DNA of 64,000 nt from Flavivirga abyssicola (GTDB lineage: Bacteria > Bacteroidota > Bacteroidia > Flavobacteriales > Flavobacteriaceae): assembly GCF_030540775.2 (NCBI RefSeq), contig NZ_CP141266.1:4265001-4329000 (forward strand), read 5' to 3'. How positions within the stretch are numbered: position 1 is the first letter of the stretch; each line of letters starts with the position of its first letter. Both the position numbers and the translations under genes were made by a program. Shown in pieces: positions 9,111 through 20,000 of this stretch. The notes beneath the pieces were generated by a model. The model made no database searches and had not been told where the DNA came from. It saw only the letters and a list, made by a program, of their open reading frames with translations.

Positions 9111-9804
9111 TGTATGAAAAAAAGCTTTTATTGGCATTAGGTTGTTTTTGTTTCAATCTTCACTTTTGTCATATACTTCAAGATAAAAGCTTTCCCTACA
9201 CAATTTTTTGAACTCATTATCTGAAAAATTTCAGATGTAATCAAAGCTTTAAGTATTAAGAACGATTTGTCTTCCTTTTTGAGAGATTTGTTCTCATGAT
9301 TATCATAAGTCTATTGTATTTTTAAAAAATTAAATTTCGATTGAGATCGTTCGTTTAATAAAAATATTTCACAATTTAATTAAACCACTCTAGCCCGGGA
9401 AAGCTCTCAGCTTTCTTTATAAAGAGGTCTGAAAAGTAAAACATTTATTATATAATGACTTTTCAGACCTTTATTTTGAAATCTATTGATTTTTATCTTA
9501 AGCTAAAGGTCAATTTGATTTAATTTTTCACAAAAAACAATATTAAATCAATGATTTTCAGTTGTTTGTGATTTCGATAGAGCGAAGTATGAGCATTTCG
9601 ACTTCGCTCAAGATAAACTTTCGAGAAATCTAATAAGGATGGGATTCCTCTTCGAAAGCTCAGCTTCATATCTTCAAACAAAATATATTTTGTTTTTGAT
9701 AGCATTCGGAATTGACATAGTTTCTTTATTAAAACAGTTAAACAACTGACTGTCAGATTTTAATATATTAAAATCACGTTAACCCAATTTTTCACTAAAA
9801 AACA
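9111..9804. other. Gene-free region rich in inverted repeats
   Basis: About 694 bases with no convincing ORF. It holds at least three hairpins: AAAGCTTTTAT (9121-9131) with ATAAAAGCTTT (9183-9193); a 13-bp perfect stem at 9425-9470; and GAGCGAAGT (9580-9588) with ACTTCGCTC (9601-9609). The last lies within a 'tttcgacttcgctcaa' type sequence that I recall as a dispersed flavobacterial repeat. It separates a plus-strand block from the minus-strand helicase gene. Confidence 0.6.
9425..9470. terminator. Long-stem hairpin, possible bidirectional terminator
   Basis: AGGTCTGAAAAGT (9425-9437) and ACTTTTCAGACCT (9458-9470) form a perfect 13-bp stem with a 20-base loop. A T-rich run follows at 9471-9477. 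It lies between convergent genes, as expected for a terminator, though the loop is long. Confidence 0.5.
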
Positions 9805-12141
9805 TCACCCTACAACCTCCAACTTAGCAAATCGCAACAGTAATTTTTTAACTCCTCCATGCTGAAAATTAATTTCGGCTTTAGTATCTGCTCCTTTTCC
9901 TTCAATTTTTAAAACTTCACCTGTTCCAAAACGAATATGCTTAACAATATTACCAACGACTAGTTTACTATCAAACAAATTAGTATTCCCGTTAGTATCT
10001 GTTTTTGAAACTGGTTTTAAGTTTTTAGGTGTTGTTACTTGAAACTTTTCTGGTGCTTTCTTTACGCTTCCTTTCTTTAGTACAGCCTGTTTTGCTGGCT
10101 TATATCTAATCTTATTAGGTTCTACATCTCCAAAAATATCGGCATCCAACATAGGATTAAAGCGACGTTCTTCAATAGGTGTTAGGATCTCTAAGTATTG
10201 TTCATCTATTTCTTCAATAAAACGACTTGGTTCAGAATCAACTAATTTCCCCCAACGATATCTTGATAGTGCATAGGTTAAATAAGCTTGCTTTTCAGCA
10301 CGGGTTAACGCCACATAAAACAATCGTCTCTCCTCCTCTAGTTCACTACGTGTGTTCATACTCATGGCACTAGGAAACAAATCTTCTTCCAGGCCTACGA
10401 TATACACATACGGGAACTCTAGTCCTTTAGCCAAGTGTATGGTCATAAGGGCCACATGATCAGTATCTCCTTTATCTGCATCTAAATCGGTAGCTAATGC
10501 CACATCTTCCAAAAACTCGGCCAAAGACCCTGTGGTATCGGCTATCTCTTTTTGACCTTCAACAAAATCCTTCATACCATTTAGGAGCTCTTCAATATTT
10601 TCCATTCGGGTAACACCTTCTGGTGTGCCATCTTTATTGAATTCTTTTATGAGTCCACTCGTTCTGGTAACATGTTCAGCTAATTCAAATACATCAGCAG
10701 TTTGATTCAGTACTTGAAAACTTTCTATTAGAGTTACAAAATTCTGAAGCTTAGTTTTAGTCCCTGAGTTAATTTTAACATCTGTTTTATCAATGTTTTT
10801 CATCACCTCAAACATGGTACGATTATAACCATTGGCTGAAACAATTAATTTATCAACCGTCGTTTGGCCAATGCCTCGAGGTGGAAAGTTTATAACACGC
10901 TTTAAAGCTTCTTCATCGGCAGGGTTAATAATCAGCCTCAAATAAGACAAAACATCTTTTATCTCTTTACGCTGATAAAACGATAAACCACCATAAATTC
11001 TATAAGGAATATCACGCTTACGCAATGCATCTTCAATAGAACGCGATTGTGCATTGGTTCTATATAAAATAGCAAAATCACTGTTTTTTAACTGATCTTG
11101 CATTTTGCTTTCAAAAATAGTACTTGCTACATAACGCCCTTCATCACCATCCGTTAATGATCGATTTACTTTTATTTTACCACCTTCATCATTAGCAGTC
11201 CAAACAACTTTGTCTAGTTTTGTTTGATTTTTATCAATGATTGAATTTGCTGCATTCACAATGTTTTTTGTAGAGCGATAATTTTGCTCAAGTCTAAAAA
11301 CCTTCACATCATCATAATCCTTCTGGAAATTCAAAATATTATTAATGTTAGCACCACGGAACGCATAAATACTTTGGGCATCATCACCCACCACACAAAT
11401 ATTCTGAAATTTATCAGATAACGCTCTCACAATTAAATATTGTGAGTGGTTGGTATCCTGATACTCATCAACTAAAATATATTTAAAACGGTTTTGGTAT
11501 TTTGCTAAAACCTCTGGAAATCGCGTTAACAGTTCATTTGTTTTAAGCAGTAAATCATCAAAATCCATAGCACCTGCCTTGAAACAACGATCTACATATT
11601 CTTTATAAATTTCCCCCATTCTAGGACGCCTTGCCATCGCATCGGCTTCTTTTAACTCAGGGTTTTGAAAATAAGCACGCACGGTAATTAAACTGTTTTT
11701 ATACGATGAAATTCTAGAACGTACTTGCTTATACTTATAAATATCTTTATCAAGATTCATTTCTTTAATAATAGATGCAATTAATCTATCAGAATCCTGA
11801 GTATCATAAATTGTAAAATTACTAGGATACCCTAGCCTATCTGCTTCTATTCTTAAAATTTTGGCAAATACCGAGTGAAATGTACCCATCCATAAATTCT
11901 TGGCTTCACTGGCTCCAACAATAGTGGCAATACGCTCTTTCATTTCCCGAGCTGCTTTGTTGGTAAAGGTTAAAGACAAGATATTAAAAGCGTCAATACC
12001 TTTGCTCATCATATAAGCAATGCGATACGTAAGTACTCGCGTTTTTCCGGAACCAGCACCCGCAATAACAATCATAGGACCATCAATTTGAATTGTAGGC
12101 TCTAGTTGCGCTTCATTTAACTGGCTTAAATATTTTTCCAA
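9805..12141 (-). CDS. UvrD/PcrA-type superfamily 1A DNA helicase
   Basis: A 3'-5' DNA helicase for nucleotide excision repair, mismatch repair or plasmid replication functions. Walker A is GAGSGKT (28-34), Walker B DEYQDT (225-230), and the Q-motif LNEAQLEP is at 8-15. Helicase motifs LTFTNKAAREM, FRLEQNYRST, MTIHLAKGLEFPYV and VALTRAEKQ follow in order. The C-terminal 60 residues (VGNIVKHIRFGTGEVLKIEG) are the PcrA/UvrD Tudor-like domain that contacts RNA polymerase. Length 778 is typical. Whether to call it uvrD or pcrA cannot be decided from sequence alone. Confidence 0.93.
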   Translation of the reverse strand: MEKYLSQLNEAQLEPTIQIDGPMIVIAGAGSGKTRVLTYRIAYMMSKGIDAFNILSLTFTNKAAREMKERIATIVGASEAKNLWMGTFHSVFAKILRIEADRLGYPSNFTIYDTQDSDRLIASIIKEMNLDKDIYKYKQVRSRISSYKNSLITVRAYFQNPELKEADAMARRPRMGEIYKEYVDRCFKAGAMDFDDLLLKTNELLTRFPEVLAKYQNRFKYILVDEYQDTNHSQYLIVRALSDKFQNICVVGDDAQSIYAFRGANINNILNFQKDYDDVKVFRLEQNYRSTKNIVNAANSIIDKNQTKLDKVVWTANDEGGKIKVNRSLTDGDEGRYVASTIFESKMQDQLKNSDFAILYRTNAQSRSIEDALRKRDIPYRIYGGLSFYQRKEIKDVLSYLRLIINPADEEALKRVINFPPRGIGQTTVDKLIVSANGYNRTMFEVMKNIDKTDVKINSGTKTKLQNFVTLIESFQVLNQTADVFELAEHVTRTSGLIKEFNKDGTPEGVTRMENIEELLNGMKDFVEGQKEIADTTGSLAEFLEDVALATDLDADKGDTDHVALMTIHLAKGLEFPYVYIVGLEEDLFPSAMSMNTRSELEEERRLFYVALTRAEKQAYLTYALSRYRWGKLVDSEPSRFIEEIDEQYLEILTPIEERRFNPMLDADIFGDVEPNKIRYKPAKQAVLKKGSVKKAPEKFQVTTPKNLKPVSKTDTNGNTNLFDSKLVVGNIVKHIRFGTGEVLKIEGKGADTKAEINFQHGGVKKLLLRFAKLEVVG

Positions 12142-12275
12142 ACTATATAAATTTTACGATGTGAAAATAACCATTGTTATGCTTTTAATTAAAGGGATTT
12201 ATTAATAATTATAAACAATTAACACTTGCTTATTCTTTTTGAATATCTTTAAGCTTCAAAATCTAAATAAACTAT

Positions 12276-13547
12276 ATGAGATTCTTTTTTTTAGCAGTCG
12301 CTTTCTTGGGAATATCCAACTCCTACGGACAAAATAATTTAGAACAACAATTTGCAGATATAGAGCCAAAAGTCATTGAATGGCGTCGGCATTTTCATCA
12401 AAATCCTGAGCTTTCAAACAGAGAATTTAAAACGGCTGAAACTATTGCCAAACATTTAAAATTGTTAGGTTTAGAAGTGCAAACAGGAGTCGCTCATACG
12501 GGTGTGGTTGCCATTTTAAAAGGGAGCTCTCCTGGAAAAGTGGTCGCTTTAAGAGCAGATATCGATGGCCTTCCCGTAACAGAGAGAAATGATCTTCCTT
12601 TTAAATCTGAAGTAAAAACAACCTTTCTAAATACAGAAACTGGTGTGATGCATGCCTGCGGACATGATACACATACTGCGATCTTAATGGGAGTTGCAGA
12701 AATCCTAACAAAGAATAAAGATAAAATTAAAGGTACTGTGAAATTTATTTTTCAACCCGCTGAAGAAGGTCCCCTTCCAGGAGAGGAAGGTGGCGCAAAA
12801 ATGATGATTAAAGAAGGGGTTTTAGAAAATCCGAAAGTAGATGCTATCTTCGGATTACATATTCGTTCCAATTATGAGGTTGGAACCATCCACTATAAAA
12901 AAGGAGGTATTATGGCTTCGGTAGAACGTTTTGTTATTAATGTTAAAGGCAAACAAACACATGGTGGTAGGCCTTGGCAAGGTGTAGATCCTATTTTAAT
13001 TTCTGCTAAAATTATTGATGGTTTACAAACTATAATAAGTAGAGAATCAAAACTTGTAGATGAAGCAGCCGTTATTACAGTTGGAAAAATTACAGCTGGT
13101 ACTCGTTTTAACATTATACCAGAAAGTGCAGAACTTATAGGTACTGTAAGAACGTTAGACCCCAAAATGAAAGCTCATATTGAAAAACGAATGACCGAAA
13201 TGGTAACAACTTTAGCTAAAGCCTATGGAGGTGAAGCTACTATTAGTTTTCAGAATAATACAGCTATTACTTATAATGATTCGGATTTGGTGAACAATAT
13301 GTTACCTACTCTACAAAAAGTAGCTGGTGTTAAAAATGTGCACTTAAGAAAAGCAACGACTGGTGGGGAAGATTTTTCATATTTCCAAGAAGTCGTTCCC
13401 GGATTTTATTTCTTTTTAGGAGGTATGACTCCAGGTAACAAAGAAGCATTCCCACATCATACACCAGATTTTATGATTGATGAAAGCGGGATGCTTTTAG
13501 GCGTAAAAACATTAACTCAAATAGCTTTTGACTTTTTAAATAATTAG
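12276..13547 (+). CDS. Exported M20 family amidohydrolase
   Basis: A dizinc peptidase/amidohydrolase related to hippurate and N-acyl-amino-acid hydrolases (IAA-amino-acid hydrolase type). Residues 1-19 (MRFFFLAVAFLGISNSYGQ) are a signal peptide, so it acts in the periplasm. VEWRRHFHQNPELS, VALRADIDGLPV, MHACGHDTHTAILMG and FIFQPAEEG are the family motifs, including the metal-binding Cys/His and the catalytic Glu pair. The next gene starts one base after the stop, so the two form an operon. Products would be amino acids released from acylated or aromatic conjugates. Confidence 0.9.
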   Translation: MRFFFLAVAFLGISNSYGQNNLEQQFADIEPKVIEWRRHFHQNPELSNREFKTAETIAKHLKLLGLEVQTGVAHTGVVAILKGSSPGKVVALRADIDGLPVTERNDLPFKSEVKTTFLNTETGVMHACGHDTHTAILMGVAEILTKNKDKIKGTVKFIFQPAEEGPLPGEEGGAKMMIKEGVLENPKVDAIFGLHIRSNYEVGTIHYKKGGIMASVERFVINVKGKQTHGGRPWQGVDPILISAKIIDGLQTIISRESKLVDEAAVITVGKITAGTRFNIIPESAELIGTVRTLDPKMKAHIEKRMTEMVTTLAKAYGGEATISFQNNTAITYNDSDLVNNMLPTLQKVAGVKNVHLRKATTGGEDFSYFQEVVPGFYFFLGGMTPGNKEAFPHHTPDFMIDESGMLLGVKTLTQIAFDFLNN

Positions 13548-13548
13548 A

Positions 13549-15114
13549 ATGAATAATATATTAGATTTTCTATCAAACATTTCCTGGTGGGGTTGGGTTT
13601 TAATTGGATTAGCTTTGGTAGCTATACGCGATATTTTTCTTCAAAAGAGCCATACCATTAGTCATAACTTCCCAATTATAGGTCATTTGAGATATTGGCT
13701 AGAAAGTATTGGACCAGAAATGCGTCAATACTTTGTAGCAAATAATAGAGAAGAACTCCCTTTTAATCGCATTGAGCGTGGTTGGATTTATGCTTCCGCT
13801 AAAAAAGAAAATAATTATGAAGGTTTTGGTACCGATAGAGATATTTATGAGCATCAGCACATGTTTATAAATAATGCCATGATGCCTTTTAAAGTTGATA
13901 AAGACCACCCTAACAGTATTGACAAAACATTTTTGCCATGTGCTAAAGTTATAGGCGAATTTAATAAACGGAAAAAACCATACCGTCCGGCATCTGTTAT
14001 TAATGTGTCTGCTATGAGTTTTGGTTCACTTTCTGCCAAAGCAGTAGATTCATTAAACAAAGGTGTAAAAATAGCAGGAGCCTATCATAATACAGGTGAA
14101 GGCGGTTTATCACCTTATCATAGTAACGGAGGAGATGTGGTATTTCATTTTGGCACAGGATACTTTGGTGTTCGTGCAGAAGACGGTGGGTTTTCAATGG
14201 AAAAAATGAAGGAATTGGTTCATGACAACCCTTTTATTAGAGCTATTGAAATAAAGCTATCTCAGGGGGCAAAACCAGGAAAAGGCGGTGTATTACCAGG
14301 CGCAAAAATAACCAAAGAAATTGCTGCAATTCGAGGTGTTGAAGTTGGTAAAGATGTATTATCTCCTCCTAATCACAAAGCGTTTTCCAACGTTCCGGAA
14401 ATGGTAGATTTTATAGAAGATATTGCTGAAGCTACAGGTTTACCTGTTGGCATCAAAGCAGCCATAGGAAAACTAGAACAATGGAATGAACTCGCCGATA
14501 TCATGCTTAAAACAGGTAAAGGTCCGGATTTTATTACCGTAGATGGTGGTGAGGGTGGTACTGGAGCTGCACCACCTAGCTTTGCAGACCATGTATCACT
14601 CCCCTGGGTTTATGGATTTGGTAATCTGTATAAACTTTTTAAACACAAGGGCTTATCAGAACGTGTTGTATTCATTGGTAGTGGGAAATTAGGGTTTCCT
14701 GCCAAGGCTGCTATGGCATTTGCCATGGGAATAGATTGTATTAATGTAGCTCGCGAAGCTATGATGAGCATTGGTTGTATCCAGGCACAGGTTTGCCACA
14801 CTAATAGATGCCCGAGTGGTATTGCCACACAAAGCAAATGGTTACAAAATGGTATCGATCCGACTCTAAAATCGGAACGATTAGCACAATACTTTAAAAC
14901 CTTTAAGAAAGAATTAGTAGAAATTACACATGCTGCCGGATACGAGCATCCCTGCCAATTTAAAATGAATGATATTGAAATTAATGTAGATGACCATAAC
15001 CTTTCAAAAGAATTAGACAGAACTTATATGTATGAAAAAACACCTGTACCATTTAATAGTATGCAGGATTTAAAAGATTGTTTATATTTGGGATCAAATT
15101 ATAACAAGAAGTGA
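13549..15114 (+). CDS. FMN-binding glutamate synthase family protein, membrane anchored
   Basis: A 521-residue protein homologous to the central FMN/Fe-S domain of GltB, without the glutaminase domain. An N-terminal membrane helix (WWGWVLIGLALVAIRDIFL, about 13-31) precedes it. The FMN barrel includes TVDGGEGGTGAAPPSFADH, and the 3Fe-4S loop is GCIQAQVCHTNRCPSGIATQ. Genuine glutamate synthase needs the amidotransferase and small subunits, neither of which is here, so the physiological reaction of this stand-alone type is unresolved. It is cotranscribed with the M20 amidohydrolase. Confidence 0.88.
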   Translation: MNNILDFLSNISWWGWVLIGLALVAIRDIFLQKSHTISHNFPIIGHLRYWLESIGPEMRQYFVANNREELPFNRIERGWIYASAKKENNYEGFGTDRDIYEHQHMFINNAMMPFKVDKDHPNSIDKTFLPCAKVIGEFNKRKKPYRPASVINVSAMSFGSLSAKAVDSLNKGVKIAGAYHNTGEGGLSPYHSNGGDVVFHFGTGYFGVRAEDGGFSMEKMKELVHDNPFIRAIEIKLSQGAKPGKGGVLPGAKITKEIAAIRGVEVGKDVLSPPNHKAFSNVPEMVDFIEDIAEATGLPVGIKAAIGKLEQWNELADIMLKTGKGPDFITVDGGEGGTGAAPPSFADHVSLPWVYGFGNLYKLFKHKGLSERVVFIGSGKLGFPAKAAMAFAMGIDCINVAREAMMSIGCIQAQVCHTNRCPSGIATQSKWLQNGIDPTLKSERLAQYFKTFKKELVEITHAAGYEHPCQFKMNDIEINVDDHNLSKELDRTYMYEKTPVPFNSMQDLKDCLYLGSNYNKK

Positions 15115-15295
15115 TTTTGAACTTTTTTGATTGAAGTGAAAAATAGCAATTTCATTCCCAAATTAAGGCTTTTTTGAGCTGCATAGCATCGCTACGGAGT
15201 AATAAAAAGACAAAATATGGGGATGTAAAGGGCATTTTGTAGCCAATTATAAAAAGTCTAAACCACTTCTATAAACCCAAATCGATTAACATTTT

Positions 15296-15817
15296 ATGGA
15301 TGCACAAAGAATTTTAGATTTATTTTTATTCGCAATCCCATCATTAATAACTGGTGTCATTGCGTATTATTTTTTTAAAGAGCATACCAAAAATGAAGAT
15401 GGCCGCAGACGGTTTTTATTAAAAAAAGATTTACAAGTCACAGCGATGCCTTTGCGCTTGCAAGCCTATGAAAGAATGGCTTTATTTTTAGAACGCATCA
15501 CACCTTCTAAATTATTAATCAGAACAACCCCATTAACCTCAAATAAAGAGGATTACGAAGCTTTACTTATACATACTATTGAACAGGAATTCGAACATAA
15601 TTTATCACAGCAAATATATATCAGTGATAAATGCTGGAGCATTATTACTACGGCAAAAAATGCCACGATTCAACTTATAAGAAAAGCTAATTTACTTGAG
15701 AAAACAGATACAGCGAATAAACTACGAGAAGTTATTTTAACCGAAATGATGGAACGTCATTCACCTAGTGATGCTGCGCTTTCTTTTATTAAAGAAGAAG
15801 TATCAGACTTGTGGTAA
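15296..15817 (+). CDS. Conserved hypothetical protein with N-terminal membrane helix
   Basis: I do not recognise a function. The 173-residue protein has a single membrane helix (about residues 9-27, LFLFAIPSLITGVIAYYFF) followed by a charged, helical cytoplasmic region with a conserved-looking RRRFLLKKDLQVTAMPLRLQ segment. This type is widespread as a hypothetical in Flavobacteriia, by recollection. It ends 15 bases inside the 3' end of the convergent patatin gene. The 181 bases before it may contain a dispersed repeat. Confidence 0.75.
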   Translation: MDAQRILDLFLFAIPSLITGVIAYYFFKEHTKNEDGRRRFLLKKDLQVTAMPLRLQAYERMALFLERITPSKLLIRTTPLTSNKEDYEALLIHTIEQEFEHNLSQQIYISDKCWSIITTAKNATIQLIRKANLLEKTDTANKLREVILTEMMERHSPSDAALSFIKEEVSDLW

Positions 15818-16732
15818 ATCGTCATCAATACGTAGCTCGTTTGAACGGGCTTCACGATATTTTTCTTTTGCATAGTCATATCCTTGTTGCCACCATGAAG
15901 TCATCAATTTTTTATTAAAAATCAATGAGTTTTCAATAAGTTTAGAGGGTGTATAATAAAAATTGAGTTTTACACCTTTATTTTTTGCTGCTAATTTTCC
16001 AATGGTAATGTCGCTGCGTTCCACTTGATCCAAAAGGTGACTAAACAAATTAATCATTAAAGAAAATGGGTTTTTACCCAGCACTTTATTGTACTCCATA
16101 TTTTCAGACTCTAAAACAACTGCATCAACTTCGGTAGCCCCTCGTAATATAGCTTCTCTAATAGGAATCACACACCCTAAGCCACCATCGGCATATTCAA
16201 AACCGTTTCTTTTAACTAAAGACATAAATGGAATATAATTACATGAAATCCATACCCAATCACAAAACTCATCATAACTAAAATCTTTTATGGATTTATA
16301 TTCGACTCTGTTTTTAGATAAATTAGACACTGTAACTACAACATCATCTTTGGTTTTTCTAATTACGTTGTATTCTGCTTCTGTAAAATGTTTTTTTATG
16401 TGACGCCTCAAAGCTTTACTCTCACCAAAAGTCCGTTTCATTTTTATGAATTGCCAAAGCGTGTTTATAAAATCGATTGAAACAAATTCTCGATTTCCCT
16501 TTTTTCGTTGTACAAAAGGATTTACACTAAAAATATTACTCTGATTAACATTCGTAAAGACTTCTTTGATTTTATCAATTTCCCCAGCTGCTATATGCGG
16601 AACCAGTAAACTCCCTGTAGATGTCCCTAAATACATATCATAATCCCTACCTTCTTCCTGTATTAAATACTGAGCAACCCCGCCTGCATAAGCTCCTTTA
16701 CTACCTCCTCCTGAAATTACTAGTGCTTTCAT
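15803..16732 (-). CDS. Patatin-like phospholipase family protein
   Basis: A serine lipid acyl hydrolase. The best start is ATG 16732, giving MKALVISGGGSKGAYAGGVA; a longer reading adds 12 residues with no family support. The oxyanion glycine motif GGGSKGAYAGG, the nucleophile elbow GTSTG (about residues 39-43) and the catalytic Asp in ADGGLG give a complete Ser-Asp dyad. No signal peptide, so it probably acts in the cytoplasm or at the inner leaflet. It resembles the RssA-like bacterial patatins. Its 3' end overlaps the upstream hypothetical gene tail to tail. Confidence 0.88.
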   Translation of the reverse strand: MKALVISGGGSKGAYAGGVAQYLIQEEGRDYDMYLGTSTGSLLVPHIAAGEIDKIKEVFTNVNQSNIFSVNPFVQRKKGNREFVSIDFINTLWQFIKMKRTFGESKALRRHIKKHFTEAEYNVIRKTKDDVVVTVSNLSKNRVEYKSIKDFSYDEFCDWVWISCNYIPFMSLVKRNGFEYADGGLGCVIPIREAILRGATEVDAVVLESENMEYNKVLGKNPFSLMINLFSHLLDQVERSDITIGKLAAKNKGVKLNFYYTPSKLIENSLIFNKKLMTSWWQQGYDYAKEKYREARSNELRIDDDLPQV

Positions 16733-16828
16733 TTTTATTTTTCTAATCGTAAATATAATAAGAACCAATATTAATTTTAATACTAAAATTCTTTATTTAG
16801 GTATTTATAGTGTTAGATATCTATTTTA

Positions 16829-16924
16829 TGCATTTTGTAGATTATCTCCTATTAATTTCGAAATTATAACTTCTTATTTTAATTGCTAAATGTTTTACAT
16901 ACCCTGAATTGTGCATTTTGTAGA
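16829..16924 (+). repeat. 13-bp direct repeat upstream of the giant adhesin
   Basis: TGCATTTTGTAGA occurs exactly at 16829-16841 and 16912-16924, 83 bases apart, in the 277-base gap between the divergent patatin and adhesin genes. The spacing is close to eight helical turns, so it may be a paired regulator site; this is inference. Confidence 0.4.
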
Positions 16925-17009
16925 ATAATTTAACATATGTTATTATTAAATAGTGCCTCATTAAAAAGAATATCTATTTTAGTATCAGCTATTAACACAA
17001 TTATTTTAC

Positions 17010-20000
17010 ATGAGGAAGGGTTATTTTCTTACAGCTATTTCTTTTTTTATAATCAGTCTTTCATTCTTTGCTTTAAATCACTCTGATTTAAAAAATACAA
17101 TAAAAACAGATTCATTAAAAGCGCACAAAAAAGTCAAAACTTCACTTCCGCCGTCTGCTACTATTTCCGGAACAACGCAGGTTTGCAGAAACGATACACA
17201 ACCGCAAATAACGTTTACAGGGTCTGGAGGTAATGCACCATACACATTTACCTATAATATTGGAGGTTCTAATCTAACTGTAACATCTACTGGAAATACA
17301 GCAACAGTAGGTGTAAACACTACCAGTGTTGGTTCTTTCACTTATCAACTGGTATCTGTTCGGGATGGTTCCAATGACACATCATCTGCAAATGGTACAG
17401 CAACTGTAACCGTTAGTGAACCAACAGTAGATTTTACTTTTAACAATGACGGTGCCTGCTCAGGAACTTCTGTGAATTTCACGTCAAGTGCCACCGGAAA
17501 TGGTCCATTTACCTACAGTTGGAGTTTTGGAGATGGAAGTACGAGTACTAACACCAATCCTTCTCATACTTTTACTTCTTTGGGGTGTGGGTTTCAAAAT
17601 TCCAATGTAACACTTACAGTAACTGATACTAATGGTTGTAGTAATTCCATAACCAAACCTGTTTCAATTCAGCAAAAACCCAGATTAGAATTTGAGGATA
17701 TAGACAACAGGTTTGATCCGTTTAATAACTGCGGAAACAATACTACAGATCCTTCTTTCACTATTAATGTTGGAATAAGTAATGTTTCCTCAGCTTGCAT
17801 AAACTCATATGATGTAGACTGGGGAGATGGAAGTCCCGTTGAAACCAATGTTACATTTCCAGCTACACACACTTACACACAGTTAGGTTCTTTTAATATG
17901 GACATAACAGGAAGAGGCAGTAACTGTGATAATACAGTTACTTATTTAGTAAAAAACTCTAGCAATCCCACAGGTGCTATTGTAAACCCCGGAAATACTG
18001 TAAATTTATGTATTCCCACCTCTCCAATTGATTTTGCTATTGGTTCTTGGGGAACTAATGCTCCGGACACAACATATCTGGTTGACTTCGGGGATGGGGC
18101 AGTTGAAAATTACACCCAAGCCCAATTAGAAAGCTCTACATATTATAATGCAGCAGATCCTGCAAATTCTCAAAATTTCCCAATACCTCATACCTATACA
18201 GAATCCAGTTGTCCCAGCAGTTATACTGTTTTTTTGAATATTTCCACATCATGCGGGCAAACAAACTTAACAGCTGGTCCTATTATTATTTTAAGAAAAC
18301 CTGAAGTCGATTTTGAAGCTCCCCCTATTAGTTGCGTGAATTCTACAGTGCAATTTAATAATACATCAACAGGAGGCTACAGTAATAATTGTAGTGTTAA
18401 TGATGGCTATTATTGGGACTTTGGAGACAGCACAACATCTACATTAAGAAATCCTAGTCATGTATACACTTCCCCTGGTACATACACAGTTTCTCTTTAC
18501 GGCGAAAACTCCTGTGGCACTACAAACATCATTACTGAAACGATATGCATAGAGCCTCAGTTAACAGCTGCTTTCACATTAAATACCAATAATGGTTGTG
18601 CACCGCTTGGAATACAAACTACAAACACAACAAACCTAGCGTCAAGCTGTGGTGGTGAAACGTATCTTTGGGAAGTTTCTTATACTTCCGGTTTTTGCGG
18701 TACCGCTCCTGCCACCTGGAATTTCACCAATGGAACCGATGAAAACTCAGCAGCACCAAGAATAAATTTTGTAACTGCCGGAACTTATACATTAACACTT
18801 ACGACTACAAATGCCTGTGGCAATAGTACAACTTCAGAAACCATAGAAGTAAAACAACCTCCTACAGCCACCATTAATGCCATTTCGAATTTTTGCGGCT
18901 CAGCAAGCATAAACCCTGTAGCAAATGTGACGAGCTGTGCGCCTGCATCAGAAACTTTAACATACAGTTGGAGCTTCCCCGGAGGCTCACCTGCCAGTTC
19001 AAGTACCTTAAACCCAGGCACCATAAATTATCCTACACCGGGCAACTACCAAATTACATTTAATGTTACAAGTAGTTGTGGCACCACGACAGATACCGAA
19101 GACTTTATTGTTAACCCAATTCCAACAATAACGAATACTAACTTAGCACAGACTATTTGTTCTGGGACCGACACAAATCAAGTGCCATTAACGTCAGATA
19201 TAACTGGCACAACATACAATTGGACAGCTACTGCCCCTGCCGGTGTAACAGGGTTTATAGCCTCTGGTAGTACAGATACAATTCCAGTTCAGACTATTTT
19301 TAATTCCAATAGCACATCACAAGATGTCACTTATGTTATAACACCTTCTGTTGGTGGTTGCTCCGGAACACCTGCAAACCTTGTCATAACAGTTGATCCT
19401 GCTCCCTCTTTCACTAGTCAGCCACAATCGGAAACTATTTGTTTAAATGGGCCTATAAACCAGCTCTCTGTTGCTGTTAATGGCCCTGGTACTCCAACGT
19501 ATCAATGGTATAGCAATACTATTAACAATAATACAACAGGAACTATTATAACAGGCGAAACATCAGCAACATACACTCCCCCAAATAATCCGGTTGGAGT
19601 AACCTTTTATTATTGTGTTGTATCCTTTTCATCTGGTTCTGGGTGTAATGAAATAACCTCTGATACGGCCCGTATAGAAATTGTAAACGGTATTCAAATT
19701 GATACAAATCCTATAGTTAGCCAAAATATTTGTATTGGCGGTGATATAAATACTACATTATCTGTCGTTCACTCTGGGGGTACCGGAACTATTACATACC
19801 AATGGTATTCAAATACAACCAATTCCAATACAGGAGGGACTGTTATTACTGGAGCGAACAGTTCCAGTTACACACCTCCCACTTTTACTGTCTCAGGTAA
19901 TTACTATTATTATGTAACTATAACTCCGAACGGAAGTGGTTGTAGTCCAATAACCAGTAACACCTCTGAAGTCATTGTAGTAGACGATCCTATTCTTACA

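Noticed and set aside
9341-9480. tRNA gene in the gene-free region
   Set aside because: No acceptor stem pairing or GGTTCGA-type T-loop is present.
9520-9705. A 61-residue minus-strand ORF in the gene-free region
   Set aside because: It runs across the inverted repeats, has no recognisable domain and no promoter or conserved start; most likely chance.
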